From Xestospongia bergquistia (taxonomy: Eukaryota > Porifera > Demospongiae > Haplosclerida > Petrosiidae), in the NCBI GenBank assembly GCA_963965975.1, contig OZ014423.1:1-64000 (forward strand): 64,000 nucleotides of DNA, written 5' to 3'. Position 1 is the stretch's first letter, and every line of letters begins with the position of its first letter. The notes under the pieces are model-generated. The model was not told the origin of the DNA. It saw only the letters and a program-made list of their open reading frames with translations, and did not search any database. A program made the translations under genes and the position numbers. Below, piece by piece: positions 23,452 through 36,871 of this stretch.

Positions 23452-26400
23452 AAAGTATACTGGTAACCATCTCAGAGGTCTGATGCATTGAAGAACGCTG
23501 GCCCACAACACACTGGAAATCACAACTGTTTTACTTTCTTTATATATGTACTGAAGATTGTCTTCATGCTCTTGTGGGGCGCCTATGAATCTCATTAACG
23601 ATAACTGACCAGCAATGGTCAACTAAATTGGCTATTTAAATAATTAAAACTATAAGAAACCATATATTTTTTTTTTTAAGGGACAAGAATAAACTCATCC
23701 TATTTATGCAGGAACCGGGCCCCACAATACACGAGCCTCATCTCCATAAAGAGAGACTACCAGCCCTATTCTCTAGCCGGCCTTTGGGATACTCCAAAGA
23801 GTAGGCTGGTAACCATCTCAGAGGTCTGATGCATTGCAGAACACTGGCCCACAACACACTGGCAATCCCAACTGTTTTACTTTCTTTATATATGTACTGA
23901 AGATTGTTTTCATGCTCTTGTGGGGCGCCTATTAATCTCAATAACGATAACTGACCAGCAATGGTCAACTAAATGGCTGTTTAAATAATTAAAACTACAA
24001 GAAACTATATATATTTTTTTATAGGGACAAGAATAAACTCATCCTATTTATGAAGGAACCAGGGCGCCACAATACACCAGCCTCATCTCCATAAAGAGAG
24101 ACTACCAGCCCTATTCTCTAGCCGGCCTCTGGGATACTCCAAAGAGTAGGCTGGTAACCATCTCAGAGGTCTGATGCATTGCAGAACACTGGCCCACAAC
24201 ACACTGGCAATAACAACTGTTTTAGTTTCTTTATATATGTACTGAAGATTTTCTTCATGCTCTTGTGGGGCGACTATGAATCTCATTAACGATAACTGAC
24301 CAGCAATGGTCAACTAAATTGGCTGTTTAAATAATTAAAACTATAAGAAACTATATTTTTTTTAGGGACAAGAATAAACTCATCCTATTTATGCAGGAAC
24401 CAGGGCCCCACAATACACCAGCCTCATCTCCATAAAGAGAGACTACCAGCCCTATTCTCTAGCCGGCCTTTGGGATACTCCAAAGAGTAGGCTGGTAACC
24501 ATCTCAGAGGTCTGATGCATTGCAGAACACTGGCCCACAACACACTGGCAATCACAACTGTTTTAGTTTCTTTATATATGTACTGAAGATTGTCTTCATG
24601 CTCTTGTGGGGCGCCTATGAATCTCATTAACGATAACAGACCAGCAATGGTCAACTAAATTGGCTGTTTAAATAATTAAAACTATAAGAAACTACATTTT
24701 TTTTAGGGACAAGAATAAACTCATCCTATTTATGCAGGAACCAGGGCCCCACAATACACGAGCCTCATCTCCATAAAGAGAGACTACCAGCCCTATTCTC
24801 TAGCCGGCCTTTGGGATACTCCAAAGAGTAGGCTGGTAACCATCTCAGAGGTCTGATGCATTGCAGAACACTGGCCCACAACACACTGGCAATCCCAACT
24901 GTTTTACTTTCTTTATATATGTACTGAAGATTGTCTTCATGCTCTTGTGGGGCGCCTATGAATCTCAATAACGATAACTGACCAGCAATGGTCAACTAAA
25001 TTGGCTGTTTAAATAATTAAAACTACAAGAAACTATATATATTTTTTTATAGGGACAAGAATAAACTCATCCTATTTATGAAGGAACCAGGGCCCCACAA
25101 TACACCAGCCTCATCTCCATAAAGAGAGACTACCAGCCCTATTCTCTAGCCGGCCTCTGGGATACTCCAAAAAGTAGGCTGGTAACCATCTCAGAGGTCT
25201 GATGCATTGCAGAACACTGGCCCACAACACACTGGCAATAACAACTGTTTTAGTTTCTTTATATATGTACTGAAGATTGTCTTCATGCTCTTGTGGGGCG
25301 CCTATGAATCTCATTAACGATAACTGACCAGCAATGGTCAACTAAATTGGCTGTTTAAATAATTAAAACTATAAGAAACTATATTTTTTTTAAGGGACAA
25401 GAATAAACTCATCCTATTTATGCAGGAACTAGTGCCCCACAATACACCAGCCTCATCTCCATAAAGAGAGACTACCAGCCCTATTCTCTAGCCGGCCTCT
25501 GGGATACTCCAAAGAGTAGGCTGGTAACCATCTCAGAGGTCTGATGCATTGCAGAACACTGGCCCACAACACACTGGCAATCACAACTGTTTTAGTTTCT
25601 TTATATATGTACTGAAGATTGTCTTCATGCTCTTGTGGGGTGCCTATGAATCTCAATAACGATAACTGACCAGCAATGGTCAACTAAATTGGCTGTTTAA
25701 ATAATTAAAACTACAAGAAACTATATATATTTTTTTATAGGGACAAGAATAAACTCATCCTATTTATGCAGGAACCAGGGCCCCACAATACACCAGCCTC
25801 ATCTCCATAAAGAGAGACTACCAGCCCTATTCTCTAGCCGGCCTCTGGGATACTCCAAAAAGTAGGCTGGTAACCATCTCAGAGGTCTGATGCATTGCAG
25901 AACACTGGCCCACAACACACTGGCAATAACAACTGTTTTAGTTTCTTTATATATGTACTGAAGATTGTCTTCATGCTCTTGTGGGGCGCCTATGAATCAC
26001 ATTAACGATAACTGACCAGCAATGGTCAACTAAATTGGCTGTTTAAATAATTAAAACTATAAGAAACTATATTTTTTTTAAGGGACAAGAATAAACTCAT
26101 CCTATTTATGCAGGAACTAGGGCCCCACAATACACCAGCCTCATCTCCATAAAGAGAGACTACCAGCCCTATTCTCTAGCCGGCCTCTGGGATACTCCAA
26201 AGAGTAGGCTGGTAACCATCTCAGAGGTCTGATGCATTGCAGAACACTGGCCCACAACACACTGGCAATCACAACTGTTTTAGTTTCTTTATATATGTAC
26301 TGAAGATTGTCTTCATGCTCTTGTGGGGCGCCTATGAATCTCATTAACGATAACTGACCAGCAATGGTCAACTAAATTGGCTGTTTAAATAATTAAAACT

Positions 26401-29400
26401 ATAAGAAACTATATTTTTTTTTAGGGACAAGAATAAACTCATCCTATTTATGCAGGAACCAGGGCCCCACAATACACGAGCCTCATCTCCATAAAGAGAG
26501 ACTACCAGCCCTATTCTCTAGCCGGCCTTTGGGATACTCCAAAGAGTAGGCTGGTAACCATCTCAGAGGTCTGATGCATTGCAGAACACTGGCCCACAAC
26601 ACACTGGCAATCACAACTGTTTTAGTTTCTTTATATATGTACTGAAGATTGTCTTCATGCTCTTGTGGGGCGCCTATGAATCTCATTAACGACAACAGAC
26701 CGGCAATGGTCAACTAAATTGGCTGTTTAAATAATTAAAACTATAAGAAACTACATTTTTTTTAGGGACAAGAATAAACTCATCCTATTTATGCAGGAAC
26801 CAGGGCCCCACAATACACGAGCCTCATCTCCATAAAGAGACACTACCAGCCCTATTCTCTAGCCGGCCTCTGGGATACTCCAAAGAGTAGGCTGGTAACC
26901 ATCTCAGAGGTCTGATGCATTGCAGAACACTGGCCCACAACACACTGGCAATAACAACTGTTTTAGTTTCTTTATATATGTACTGAAGATTTTCTTCATG
27001 CTCTTGTGGGGCGCCTATGAATCTCATTAACGATAACTGACCAGCAATGGTCAACTAAATTGGCTGTTTAAATATTTAAAACTATAAGAAACTATATTTT
27101 TTTTTAGGGACAAGAATAAACTCATCCTATTTATGCAGGAACCAGGGCCCCACAATACACCAGCCTCATCTCCATAAAGAGAGACTACCAGCCCTATTCT
27201 CTAGCCGGCCTCTGGGATACTCCAAAGAGTAGGCTGGTAACCATCTCAGAGGTCTGACGCATTGCAGAACACTGGCCCACAACACACTGGCAATCACAAC
27301 TGTTTTGGTTTCTTTATATATGTACTGAAGATTGGCAATCACAACTGTTTTAGTTTCTTTATATATGTACTGAAGATTGTCTTCATGCTCTTGTGGGGCG
27401 CCTATGAATCTCATTAACGATAACTGACCAGCAATGGTCAACTAAATTGGCTGTTTAAATAATTAAAACTATAAGAAGCTATATATATTTTTTATAGGGA
27501 CAAGAATAAACTCATCCTATTTATGCAGGAACCAGGGCCCCACAATACACGAGCCTCATCTCCATAGAGACTACCAGCCCTATTCTCTAGCCGGCCTTTG
27601 GCATACTCCAAAGAGTAGGCTGGTAACCATCTCAGAGGTCTGATGCATTGCTGAACACTGGCCCACAACACACTGGCAATCACAACTGTTTTAGTTTCTT
27701 TATATATCTACTGAAGATTGTCTTCATGCTCTTGTGGGGCGCCTATGAATCTCATTAACGATAACTGACCAGCAATGGTCAACTAAATTGGCTGTTTAAA
27801 TAATTAAAACTTTAAGAAACTATATATTTTTTTTTTAAGGGACAAGAATAAACTCATCCTATTTATGCAGGAACCAGGGCCCCACAATACACCAGCCTCA
27901 TCTCCATAAAGAGAGACTACCAGCCCTATTCTCTAGCCGGCCTCTGGGATACTCCAAAGAGTAGGCTGGTAACCATCTCAGAGGTCTGATGCATTGCAGA
28001 ACACTGGCCCACAACACACTGGCAATCACAACTGTTTTGGTTTCTTTATATATGTACTGAAGATTGTCTTCATGCTCTTGTGGGGCGCCTATGAATCTCA
28101 TTAACGATAACTGACCAGCAATGGTCAACTAAATTGGCTGTTTAAATAATTTAAACTATAAGAAACTATATCTTTTTAAGGGACAAGAATAAACTCATCC
28201 TACTTATGAAGGAACCAGGGCCCCACAATACACGAGCCTCATCTCCATAAAGAGAGACTACCAGCCACACTGGCAATCACAACTGTTTTAGTTTCTTTAT
28301 ATATGTACTGAAGATTGTCTTCATACTCTTGTGGGGCGCCTATGAATCTCATTAACGATAACTGACCAGCAATGGTCAACTAAATTGGCTGTTTAAATAA
28401 TTAAAACTATAAGAAACTATATTTTTTTTTAGGGACAAGAATAAATTCATCCTATTTATGCAGGAACCAGGGCCCCACAATACACGAGCCTCATCTCCAT
28501 AAAGAGAGACTACCAGCCCTATTCTCTAGCCGGCCTCTGGGATACTCCAAAGAGTAGGCTGGTAAACATCTCAGAGGTCTGATGCATTGCAGAACACTGG
28601 CCCACAACACACTGGCAATCACAACTATTTTACTTTCTTTATATATGTACTGAAGATTGTCTTCATGCTCTTGTGGGGCGCCTATGAATCTCATTAACGA
28701 TAACTGACCAGCAATGGTCAACTAAATTGGCTGTTTAAATAATTTAAACTATAAGAAGCTATTTATATTTTTTATAGGGACAAGAATAAACTCATCCTAT
28801 TTATGCAGGAACCAGGGCCCCACAATACACGAGCCTCATCTCCATAGAGACTACCAGCCCTATTCTCTAGCCGGCCTTTGGCATACTCCAAAGAGTAGGC
28901 TGGTAACCATCTCAGAGGTCTGATGCATTGCTGAACACTGGCCCACAACACACTGGCAATCACAACTGTTTTAGTTTCTTTATATATGTACTGAAGATTG
29001 TCTTCATGCTCTTGTGGGGCGCCTATGAATCTTATTAACGATAACAGACCAGCAATGGTCAACTAAATTGGCTGTTTAAATAATTAAAACTATAAGAAAC
29101 TATATCTTTTTAAGGGACAAGAATAAACTCATCCTACTTATGAAGGAACCAGGGCCCCACAATACACCAGCCTCATCTCCATAAAGAGAGACTACCAGCC
29201 CTATTCTCTAGCCGGCCTCTGGGATACTCCAAAGAGTAGGCTGGTAACCATCTCAGAGGTCTGATGCATTGCAGAACACTGGCCCACAACACACTGGCAT
29301 CACAACTGTTTTGGTTTCTTTATATATGTACTGAAGATTGGCAATCACAACTGTTTTAGTTTCTTTATATATGTACTGAAGATTGTCTTCATGCTCTTGT

Positions 29401-32400
29401 GGGGCGCCTATGAATCTCATTAACGATAACTGACCAGCAATGGTCAACTAAATTGGCTGTTTAAATAATTAAAACTATAAGAAGCTATATATATTTTTTA
29501 TAGGGACAAGAATAAACTCATCCTATTTATGCAGGAACCAGGGCCCCACAATACACCAGCCTCATCTCCATAAAGAGAGACTACCAGCCCTATTCTCTAG
29601 CCGGCCTTTGGCATACTCCAAAGAGTAGGCTGGTAACCATCTCAGAGGTCTGATGCATTGCTGAACACTGGCCCACAACACACTGGCAATCACAACTGTT
29701 TTAGTTTCTTTATATATGTACTGAAGATTGTCTTCATGCTCTTGTGGGGCGCCTATGAATCTTATTAACGATAACAGACCAGCAATGGTCAACTAAATTG
29801 GCTGTTTAAATAATTAAAACTATAAGAAACTATATCTTTTTAAGGGACAAGAATAAACTCATCCTACTTATGAAGGAACCAGGGCCCCACAATACACCAG
29901 CCTCATCTCCATAAAGAGAGACTACCAGCCCTATTCTCTAGCCGGCCTCTGGGATACTCCAAAGAGTAGGCTGGTAACCATCTCAGAGGTCTGATGCATT
30001 GCAGAACACTGGCCCACAACACACTGGCAATCACAACTGTTTTGGTTTCTTTATATATGTACTGAAGATTGTCTTCATGCTCTTGTGGGGCGCCTATGAA
30101 TCTCATTAACGATAACTGACCAGCAATGGTCAACTAAATTGGCTGTTTAAATAATTTAAACTATAAGAAACTATATCTTTTTAAGGGACAAGAATAAACT
30201 CATCCTACTTATGAAGGAACCAGGGCCCCACAATACACGAGCCTCATCTCCATAAAGAGAGACTACCAGCCACACTGGCAATCACAACTGTTTTAGTTTC
30301 TTTATATATGTACTGAAGATTGTCTTCATACTCTTGTGGGGCGCCTATGAATCTCATTAACGATAACTGACCAGCAATGGTCAACTAAATTGGCTGTTTA
30401 AATAATTAAAACTATAAGAAACTATATTTTTTTTAGGGACAAGAATAAATTCATCCTATTTATGCAGGAACCAGGGCCCCACAATACACGAGCCTCATCT
30501 CCATAAAGAGAGACTACCAGCCCTATTCTCTAGCCGGCCTCTGGGATACTCCAAAGAGTAGGCTGGTAAACATCTCAGAGGTCTGATGCATTGCAGAACA
30601 CTGGCCCACAACACACTGGCAATCACAACTATTTTACTTTCTTTATATATGTACTGAAGATTGTCTTCATGCTCTTGTGGGGCGCCTATGAATCTCATTA
30701 ACGATAACTGACCAGCAATGGTCAACTAAATTGGCTGTTTAAATAATTTAAACTATAAGAAGCTATTTATATTTTTTATAGGGACAAGAATAAACTCATC
30801 CTATTTATGCAGGAACCAGGGCCCCACAATACACGAGCCTCATCTCCATAGAGACTACCAGCCCTATTCTCTAGCCGGCCTTTGGCATACTCCAAAGAGT
30901 AGGCTGGTAACCATCTCAGAGGTCTGATGCATTGCTGAACACTGGCCCACAACACACTGGCAATCACAACTGTTTTAGTTTCTTTATATATGTACTGAAG
31001 ATTGTCTTCATGCTCTTGTGGGGCGCCTATGAATCTTATTAACGATAACAGACCAGCAATGGTCAACTAAATTGGCTGTTTAAATAATTAAAACTATAAG
31101 AAACTATATCTTTTTAAGGGACAAGAATAAACTCATCCTACTTATGAAGGAACCAGGGCCCCACAATACACCAGCCTCATCTCCATAAAGAGAGACTACC
31201 AGCCCTATTCTCTAGCCGGCCTCTGGGATACTCCAAAGAGTAGGCTGGTAACCATCTCAGAGGTCTGATGCATTGCAGAACACTGGCCCACAACACACTG
31301 GCAATCACAACTGTTTTGGTTTCTTTATATATGTACTGAAGATTGGCAATCACAACTGTTTTAGTTTCTTTATATATGTACTGAAGATTGTCTTCATGCT
31401 CTTGTGGGGCGCCTATGAATCTCATTAACGATAACTGACCAGCAATGGTCAACTAAATTGGCTGTTTAAATAATTAAAACTATAAGAAGCTATATATATT
31501 TTTTATAGGGACAAGAATAAACTCATCCTATTTATGCAGGAACCAGGGCCCCACAATACACGAGCCTCATCTCCATAGAGACTACCAGCCCTATTCTCTA
31601 GCCGGCCTTTGGGATACTCCAAAGAGTAGGCTGGTAACCATCTCAGAGGTCTGATGCATTGCAGAACACTGGCCCACAACACACTGGCAATCACAACTGT
31701 TTTGGTTTCTTTATACATGTACTGAAGATTGTCTTCATGCTCTTGTGGGGCGCCTATGAATCTCATTAACGATAACTGACCAGCAATGGTCAACTAAATT
31801 GGCTGTTTAAATAATTAAAACTTTAAGAAACTATATATTTTTTTTTAAGGGACAAGAATAAACTCATCCTATTTATGCAGGAACCAGGGCCCCACAATAC
31901 ACCAGCCTCATCTCCATAAAGAGAGACTACCAGCCCTATTCTCTAGCCGGCCTCTGGGATACTCCAAAGAGTAGGCTGGTAACCATCTCAGAGGTCTGAT
32001 GCATTGCAGAACACTGGCCCACAACACACTGGCAATCACAACTGTTTTAGTTTCTTTATATATGTACTGAAGATTGTCTTCATGCTCTTGTGGGGCGCCT
32101 ATGAATCTCATTAACGATAACTGACCAGCAATGGTCAACTAAATTGGCTGTTTAAATAATTAAAACTTTAAGAAACTATATATTTTTTTTTAAGGGACAA
32201 GAATAAACTCATCCTATTTATGCAGGAACCAGGGCCCCACAATACACCAGCCTCATCTCCATAAAGAGAGACTACCAGCCCTATTCTCTAGCCGGCCTCT
32301 GGGATACTCCAAAGAGTAGGCTGGTAACCATCTCAGAGGTCTGATGCATTGCAGAACACTGGCCCACAACACACTGGCAATCACAACTGTTTTAGTTTCT

Positions 32401-32450
32401 TTATATATGTACTGAAGATTGTCTTCATGCTCTTGTGGGGCGCCTATGAA
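23452..32450 (-). repeat. 342-bp satellite derived from an RNA gene, about 26 units
   Basis: Units of about 341-346 bp start inside the last 130-bp monomer (junction about 23452) and stop mid-unit at about 32450. Read on the - strand, each unit has an upstream block (GTTAATGAGATTCA ... GCGCCCCACAA ... GCATGAAGAC), a TATA box (ACATATATAAAG), then a region matching the first 100-130 nt of the structured RNA gene at 62461 on the + strand (GCCAGTGTGTTGTGGGCC, the TACTC-loop-GAGTA hairpin, GGGCTGGTAG). Beyond that point similarity is lost and no T-run terminator is present. A 76-codon open frame (ATG to the end of GSLSLWR) recurs in most units, but it is not conserved in the 62-kb copy, where indels break it. 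Both array edges cut within a unit. Confidence 0.92.
27840..31850 (-). repeat. Higher-order repeat of about 2,005 bp, two copies
   Basis: Distinctive unit variants recur at an offset of 2,004-2,005 bp: 27898 and 29903, 28491 and 30495, 28772 and 30776, 29447 and 31452 (all near-identical). The block includes one shortened unit (the deletion joins CTACCAGCC directly to ACACTGGCAATC at about 28260 and 30270) and one unit with a 45-bp internal duplication of the TATA segment (about 29290-29385 and 31300-31395; a related copy at 27290-27385). An earlier pair at an offset of about 2,058 bp (24083/26141, 24424/26483) hints at an older round. Confidence 0.85.
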
Positions 32451-32780
32451 CCACAATAACCCACCAATCAGACATCATCTGCCACACCCACTGACTATTT
32501 TAATTGTGGCTTACTTTGACCACACCTCATATTTCAATTATTCCTAGGTCAGCCTAGAATATAAGCCTGACTATACACACAAATATTACAGCTGACACAC
32601 CTACCAACAATTGGGTGTGGCATATTCTGACCACACCTCGTATTTCAATTAATCCCTAGGTCAGCACCACGCACAATTATAGTAGACAAGCCTATCAACT
32701 ATTGGGTGTGGCTTATTTGGACCACACCTCATACTTTTATTAATGCTCTAGGTCTGCCCAGAATAGCCTTGGCATGTTTG
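32451..32780. repeat. Three degenerate copies of a TGTGGC...CCACACCTC unit
   Basis: Three blocks at about 32503, 32613 and 32705 each read TGTGGC(T/A)TA followed by GACCACACCTC(A/G)TA, an AT stretch and CTAGGTC(A/T)G. TGTGG and CCACA make each block a short inverted repeat. GTGTGGC elements of this kind also appear as single copies elsewhere in the window (for example 46454, 50567). No coding potential was seen. Confidence 0.6.
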
Positions 32781-32918
32781 GGGGTGGAAACAAGACAACT
32801 AATTTGTTGCTTGTGACTTCCTCAGCCTTCTCCTGGATTATATACTCACCTTTTTTCCTTACTCTAGAAGGTATAATTGTATTGTACTTTAATTACAAAT
32901 ACACACTACCAAATCTAT

Positions 32919-33543
32919 GACTGTCAAATGTACCACTCTCAAATGATATACTACCAACAACTACACTTTATGACCTTGTGTAAAATACTAGTAAACTTAC
33001 ACCCTCAGTGTGGAGATAGAAGAATGTCTTGAGACAGCAACCCCCAACCTAAAAATCTGTAGAAAAAAAGTTGAAAAAAGAAGAAAAAATATGAAATAAT
33101 ATATAATAAAAATTATAAAATAAAGCATACATTATTGTTACCTCCAACTTACAACCACACCTAGATCCTGGACTCCAACGATGCTATAAAAAGAAACAGA
33201 AATAAGAAATAATATTATGCTATAAACTACTAAGTCAACATAATGCACATCACTAACTTACACCCTGAGATGGAGAGATGTGTTTTGGGCAGCACCCCCA
33301 ACCTAAAGATCTGTAGAAAAAAAATTAAGAAAAGAAGAAAAAATATGAAATAATATATAATAAAAATTATAAAATAAAACATACATTATTGTTACCTCCA
33401 ACTTACTACCACCACACCTAGATTCAGGACTCCAACGATGCTACATAAAGAAAGAAGAATAAAGAGTAATTATGTAATATAGACTAACATTACATTACAA
33501 TATATTGACAGTATATCATTTGAGAGTGGTACATTTGACAGTT
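32919..33543. mobile_element. MITE-like element with about 32-bp inverted ends
   Basis: The left end, GACTGTCAAATGTACCACTC then TCAAATGATATAC, reappears inverted at 33509-33543. The roughly 560 bases between have no open frame. They contain two direct copies of a block of about 190 bp (33001-33190 and 33245-33440; both with CCCCCAACCTAAA, a purine-rich AAGAAGAAAAAATATG stretch and TGTTACCTCCAACTTAC). The right inverted repeat is followed by a further partial copy (GTTGTACATTTGGCAGTA). Size and structure fit a non-autonomous DNA transposon; superfamily unknown. Confidence 0.55.
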
Positions 33544-33635
33544 GTACATTTGGCAGTATCACAAAATAAAAGTTACTGAAGTACTCTTAACAGTTTTACT
33601 AACAAATAAGAAACTTACACTTTATAAAGTCTTTA

Positions 33636-34398
<763 letters not shown>

Positions 34399-34797
34399 AA
34401 AAATGTAAACAAAATTAAATAGAATGGATTCTTACAAATATATTTAGACATCAGGCTGTTCCTATAGCCACACACATTTGGCTAACAAGTTTTATAAACT
34501 CATTATAAGCCTGTGATAAAGAGTGAGAGAACACACAATTAATTATACTACAGTCTTACATATTCCTTATCATCCAGAAGTTAGTATACAAATCTGACAA
34601 TTTATTCAACTCCATGAACACTTATGAATTAGAAACATATCAATATTGCAATGTAGAATGGCAGACCTTCAATTCTTCTTCGATTCTTGCTTGTAGCAAT
34701 GTCTATTTTTAAAAGTTATTGCGCCAAATTCTGCGCAATCACGTGATTTGTAGTATACTGACGTAGTGCACGTATTCAGTATATTATAACTATGACC
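34399..34797. repeat. 390-bp dispersed duplication, copy 1
   Basis: From CAAAAATGTAAACAAAATTA to TATTATAACTATGAC this block matches 36102-36491 in the same orientation with few differences. It includes the AGCCACACACATTTGGCTAA inverted repeat, a CTTCAATTCTTCTTCGATTC stretch and a GTATACTGACGTAGTGC segment. Copy 1 has about 15 bases (around CTGCGCAATCACGTGATTTG) replaced in copy 2. No coding sequence was seen. Confidence 0.85.
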
Positions 34798-36101
34798 TGT
34801 AGTATACTAAGTCAGTATACTGTAAGTTACGTGAATGTATACAATTTTCGACCATAATACTGAACTACTGACATTGATGCAGCAAGAATTGAAGAAGGAT
34901 TGAACTCACAGTTGTTAATACAGTAGAATATATGTGACCTAATTTGCGACCACTTCTGTCAAATAAAAAATCTCAGTATGGACAGAAAAAGTGATGATAT
35001 CAATATTTTTGGGAATTTGAGTTAAACCAAAAACAAAGACAATAGTACCTGACAGTCATTTTAAAGCGTCTATAAATCCAAAGTTCTTTCTGGATTAGCA
35101 CGTAGAACCATTCGCGTTTTCATATATTATTGTACGGTATGCGGGGGTGGAAAATTAAATTCCACTTTTCTCAAAATTAATTTTTGGTAGTAGCCACTGT
35201 GTTTCCCTTTATATCTTGTTTCTTTAGCAACACATGCATTTATCCAAGGTATCAACAATTCAGCATTATCTATACTTTAAAATGGTATGAAAATGTGAAA
35301 ATGACAGAAATGACTCAAGTGGTCCCTTTTGCATATCCAGTCACATATAGTCAGATTTATGTTTTAACTCCTGGATAATGAAGAACATGCAAGATTGTGT
35401 TATATGTAATGTTGTTGTGTTATCTCTCTGTGTGTTATTGATCTTTAATAACTTTTTACAATTGTACTGTTCTCAACAATGAGATTATGTTCTTGATATA
35501 CATGGACAACAAGTTAACTATAAAATATGAAACTCAAATCCTCTTCATGGCTCCTCAGAAAAGCCAAATACTTGTCATCAAAATCAACAGCAAACATAAT
35601 CAAATCTAACTGGTTCTTTTCATATGGTCTTCTTTGAAACTTTTTATGTACCTAATCTATAATATCTCCCATTGCTCATCAGTTAGCCCAGTTAATCACA
35701 AACATTAATAGAAACAGTTCCTGTATCAATGTCAAGAAGTCCAGCTGGATTCCCAAATCATAACAACTATAATATGGAGGTCATAACACCTACCACATTT
35801 CATATATTGTTATATTATATACTATTACACTTAACAAATCAACATGTGAAAAAATAGCTCCATCAAATATTGTCCTGAACTTGATATTAAAGTTAATTAA
35901 AAATTGTGTTCAACTGGTGTTACCACTAATAGAGTAATTTTTCACAAACGTTTTAATGTGTGTAAAATAAATGTATTATTAAAGCAAAGAGTAATATTAT
36001 AATATATTTAATGACTAAATTAAAAAGACAATACATTATTAATCTCTAGGATAATCCACATGATGTATTAAAGGAATCATGGCATCTGCTAGTTCTTTAT
36101 C
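34798..36101. other. Intergenic stretch between the two duplicate copies
   Basis: AT-rich, with no supported gene. GTAGTATACTGACGTAG-type sequence continues to about 34830 in partly inverted form. The segment about 35706-35840 is a diverged relative of 36565-36700 (both contain ACAGTTCCTGTATCAA and a GGATTCCCAAA/GGACTCCCAAA stretch), so an older, larger duplication probably underlies the 390-bp pair. Confidence 0.45.
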
Positions 36102-36491
36102 ACAAAAATGTGAACAAAATTAATTAGAATGGATTCTCACAAATATATTTAGACATCAAGCTGTTCTTATAGCCACACACATTTGGCTAACGAGTTTTAT
36201 AAACTCATTATAAGCCTGTGAAAAGAGTGAGAGAACACACAATTAATTATACTACAGTCTTACATATTCCTTATTATCCAGAAGTTAGGATATAAACCTG
36301 ACTATTTTATTCAACTCCATGAACACCTGTGAATTAGAACCATATCAATATTTCAATGTAGAATGAGAGACCTTCAATTCTTCTTCGATTCTTGCTGTAG
36401 CAATGTCTGTTTTTAAAAGTTATTGCGCCAAATTCAAGTGTTCGTAAGTATACTGACGTAGTGCGCATATTCAGTATATTATAACTATGAC
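36102..36491. repeat. 390-bp dispersed duplication, copy 2
   Basis: Second copy of the block at 34399-34797, same orientation, about 1.7 kb downstream. It ends at TATTATAACTATGAC like copy 1; the flanks then diverge. The 380 bases that follow, up to the prominin stop codon at 36872, contain no other gene and probably include that gene's 3' UTR. Confidence 0.85.
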
Positions 36492-36871
36492 TCACAATAA
36501 AGCAACACAACCACACCAGTCTAAGAAAGTTTTATTTCTGAGTGGCAAAAGTTCTACACCTCTACAAACAGTTCCTGTATCAACATCAACAAATCCAACT
36601 TTATTTGTACTGGACTCCCAAACCATGACATAACATGAATATCAAGGTTGTAATATCAACCATTTTTCATGCATTATTATTATTATATGTTTATTGAACT
36701 TGTAAATTGTGAAATACTAGCACAAAACAATTGTTTACATCATAAATATAAAGTACTTATTTTTTTTTACTTTAAATAATATTATAACAACAAACAAAAC
36801 TATATGTTAGTAGGTTTTCAATCTGTAATAAAAGAATGATAATTTAATCAAAATAAGTCATATCATAGAAC

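Noticed and set aside
23452-32450. A 5S rDNA or spliced-leader array, suggested by the ~340-bp unit size
   Set aside because: No 5S core or internal-promoter sequence and no Sm-site plus donor arrangement was found; the match to the 62-kb structured RNA gene explains the unit better.
8196-32450. CRISPR-like repeats
   Set aside because: Repeats are contiguous monomers without unique spacers, and the genome is eukaryotic.
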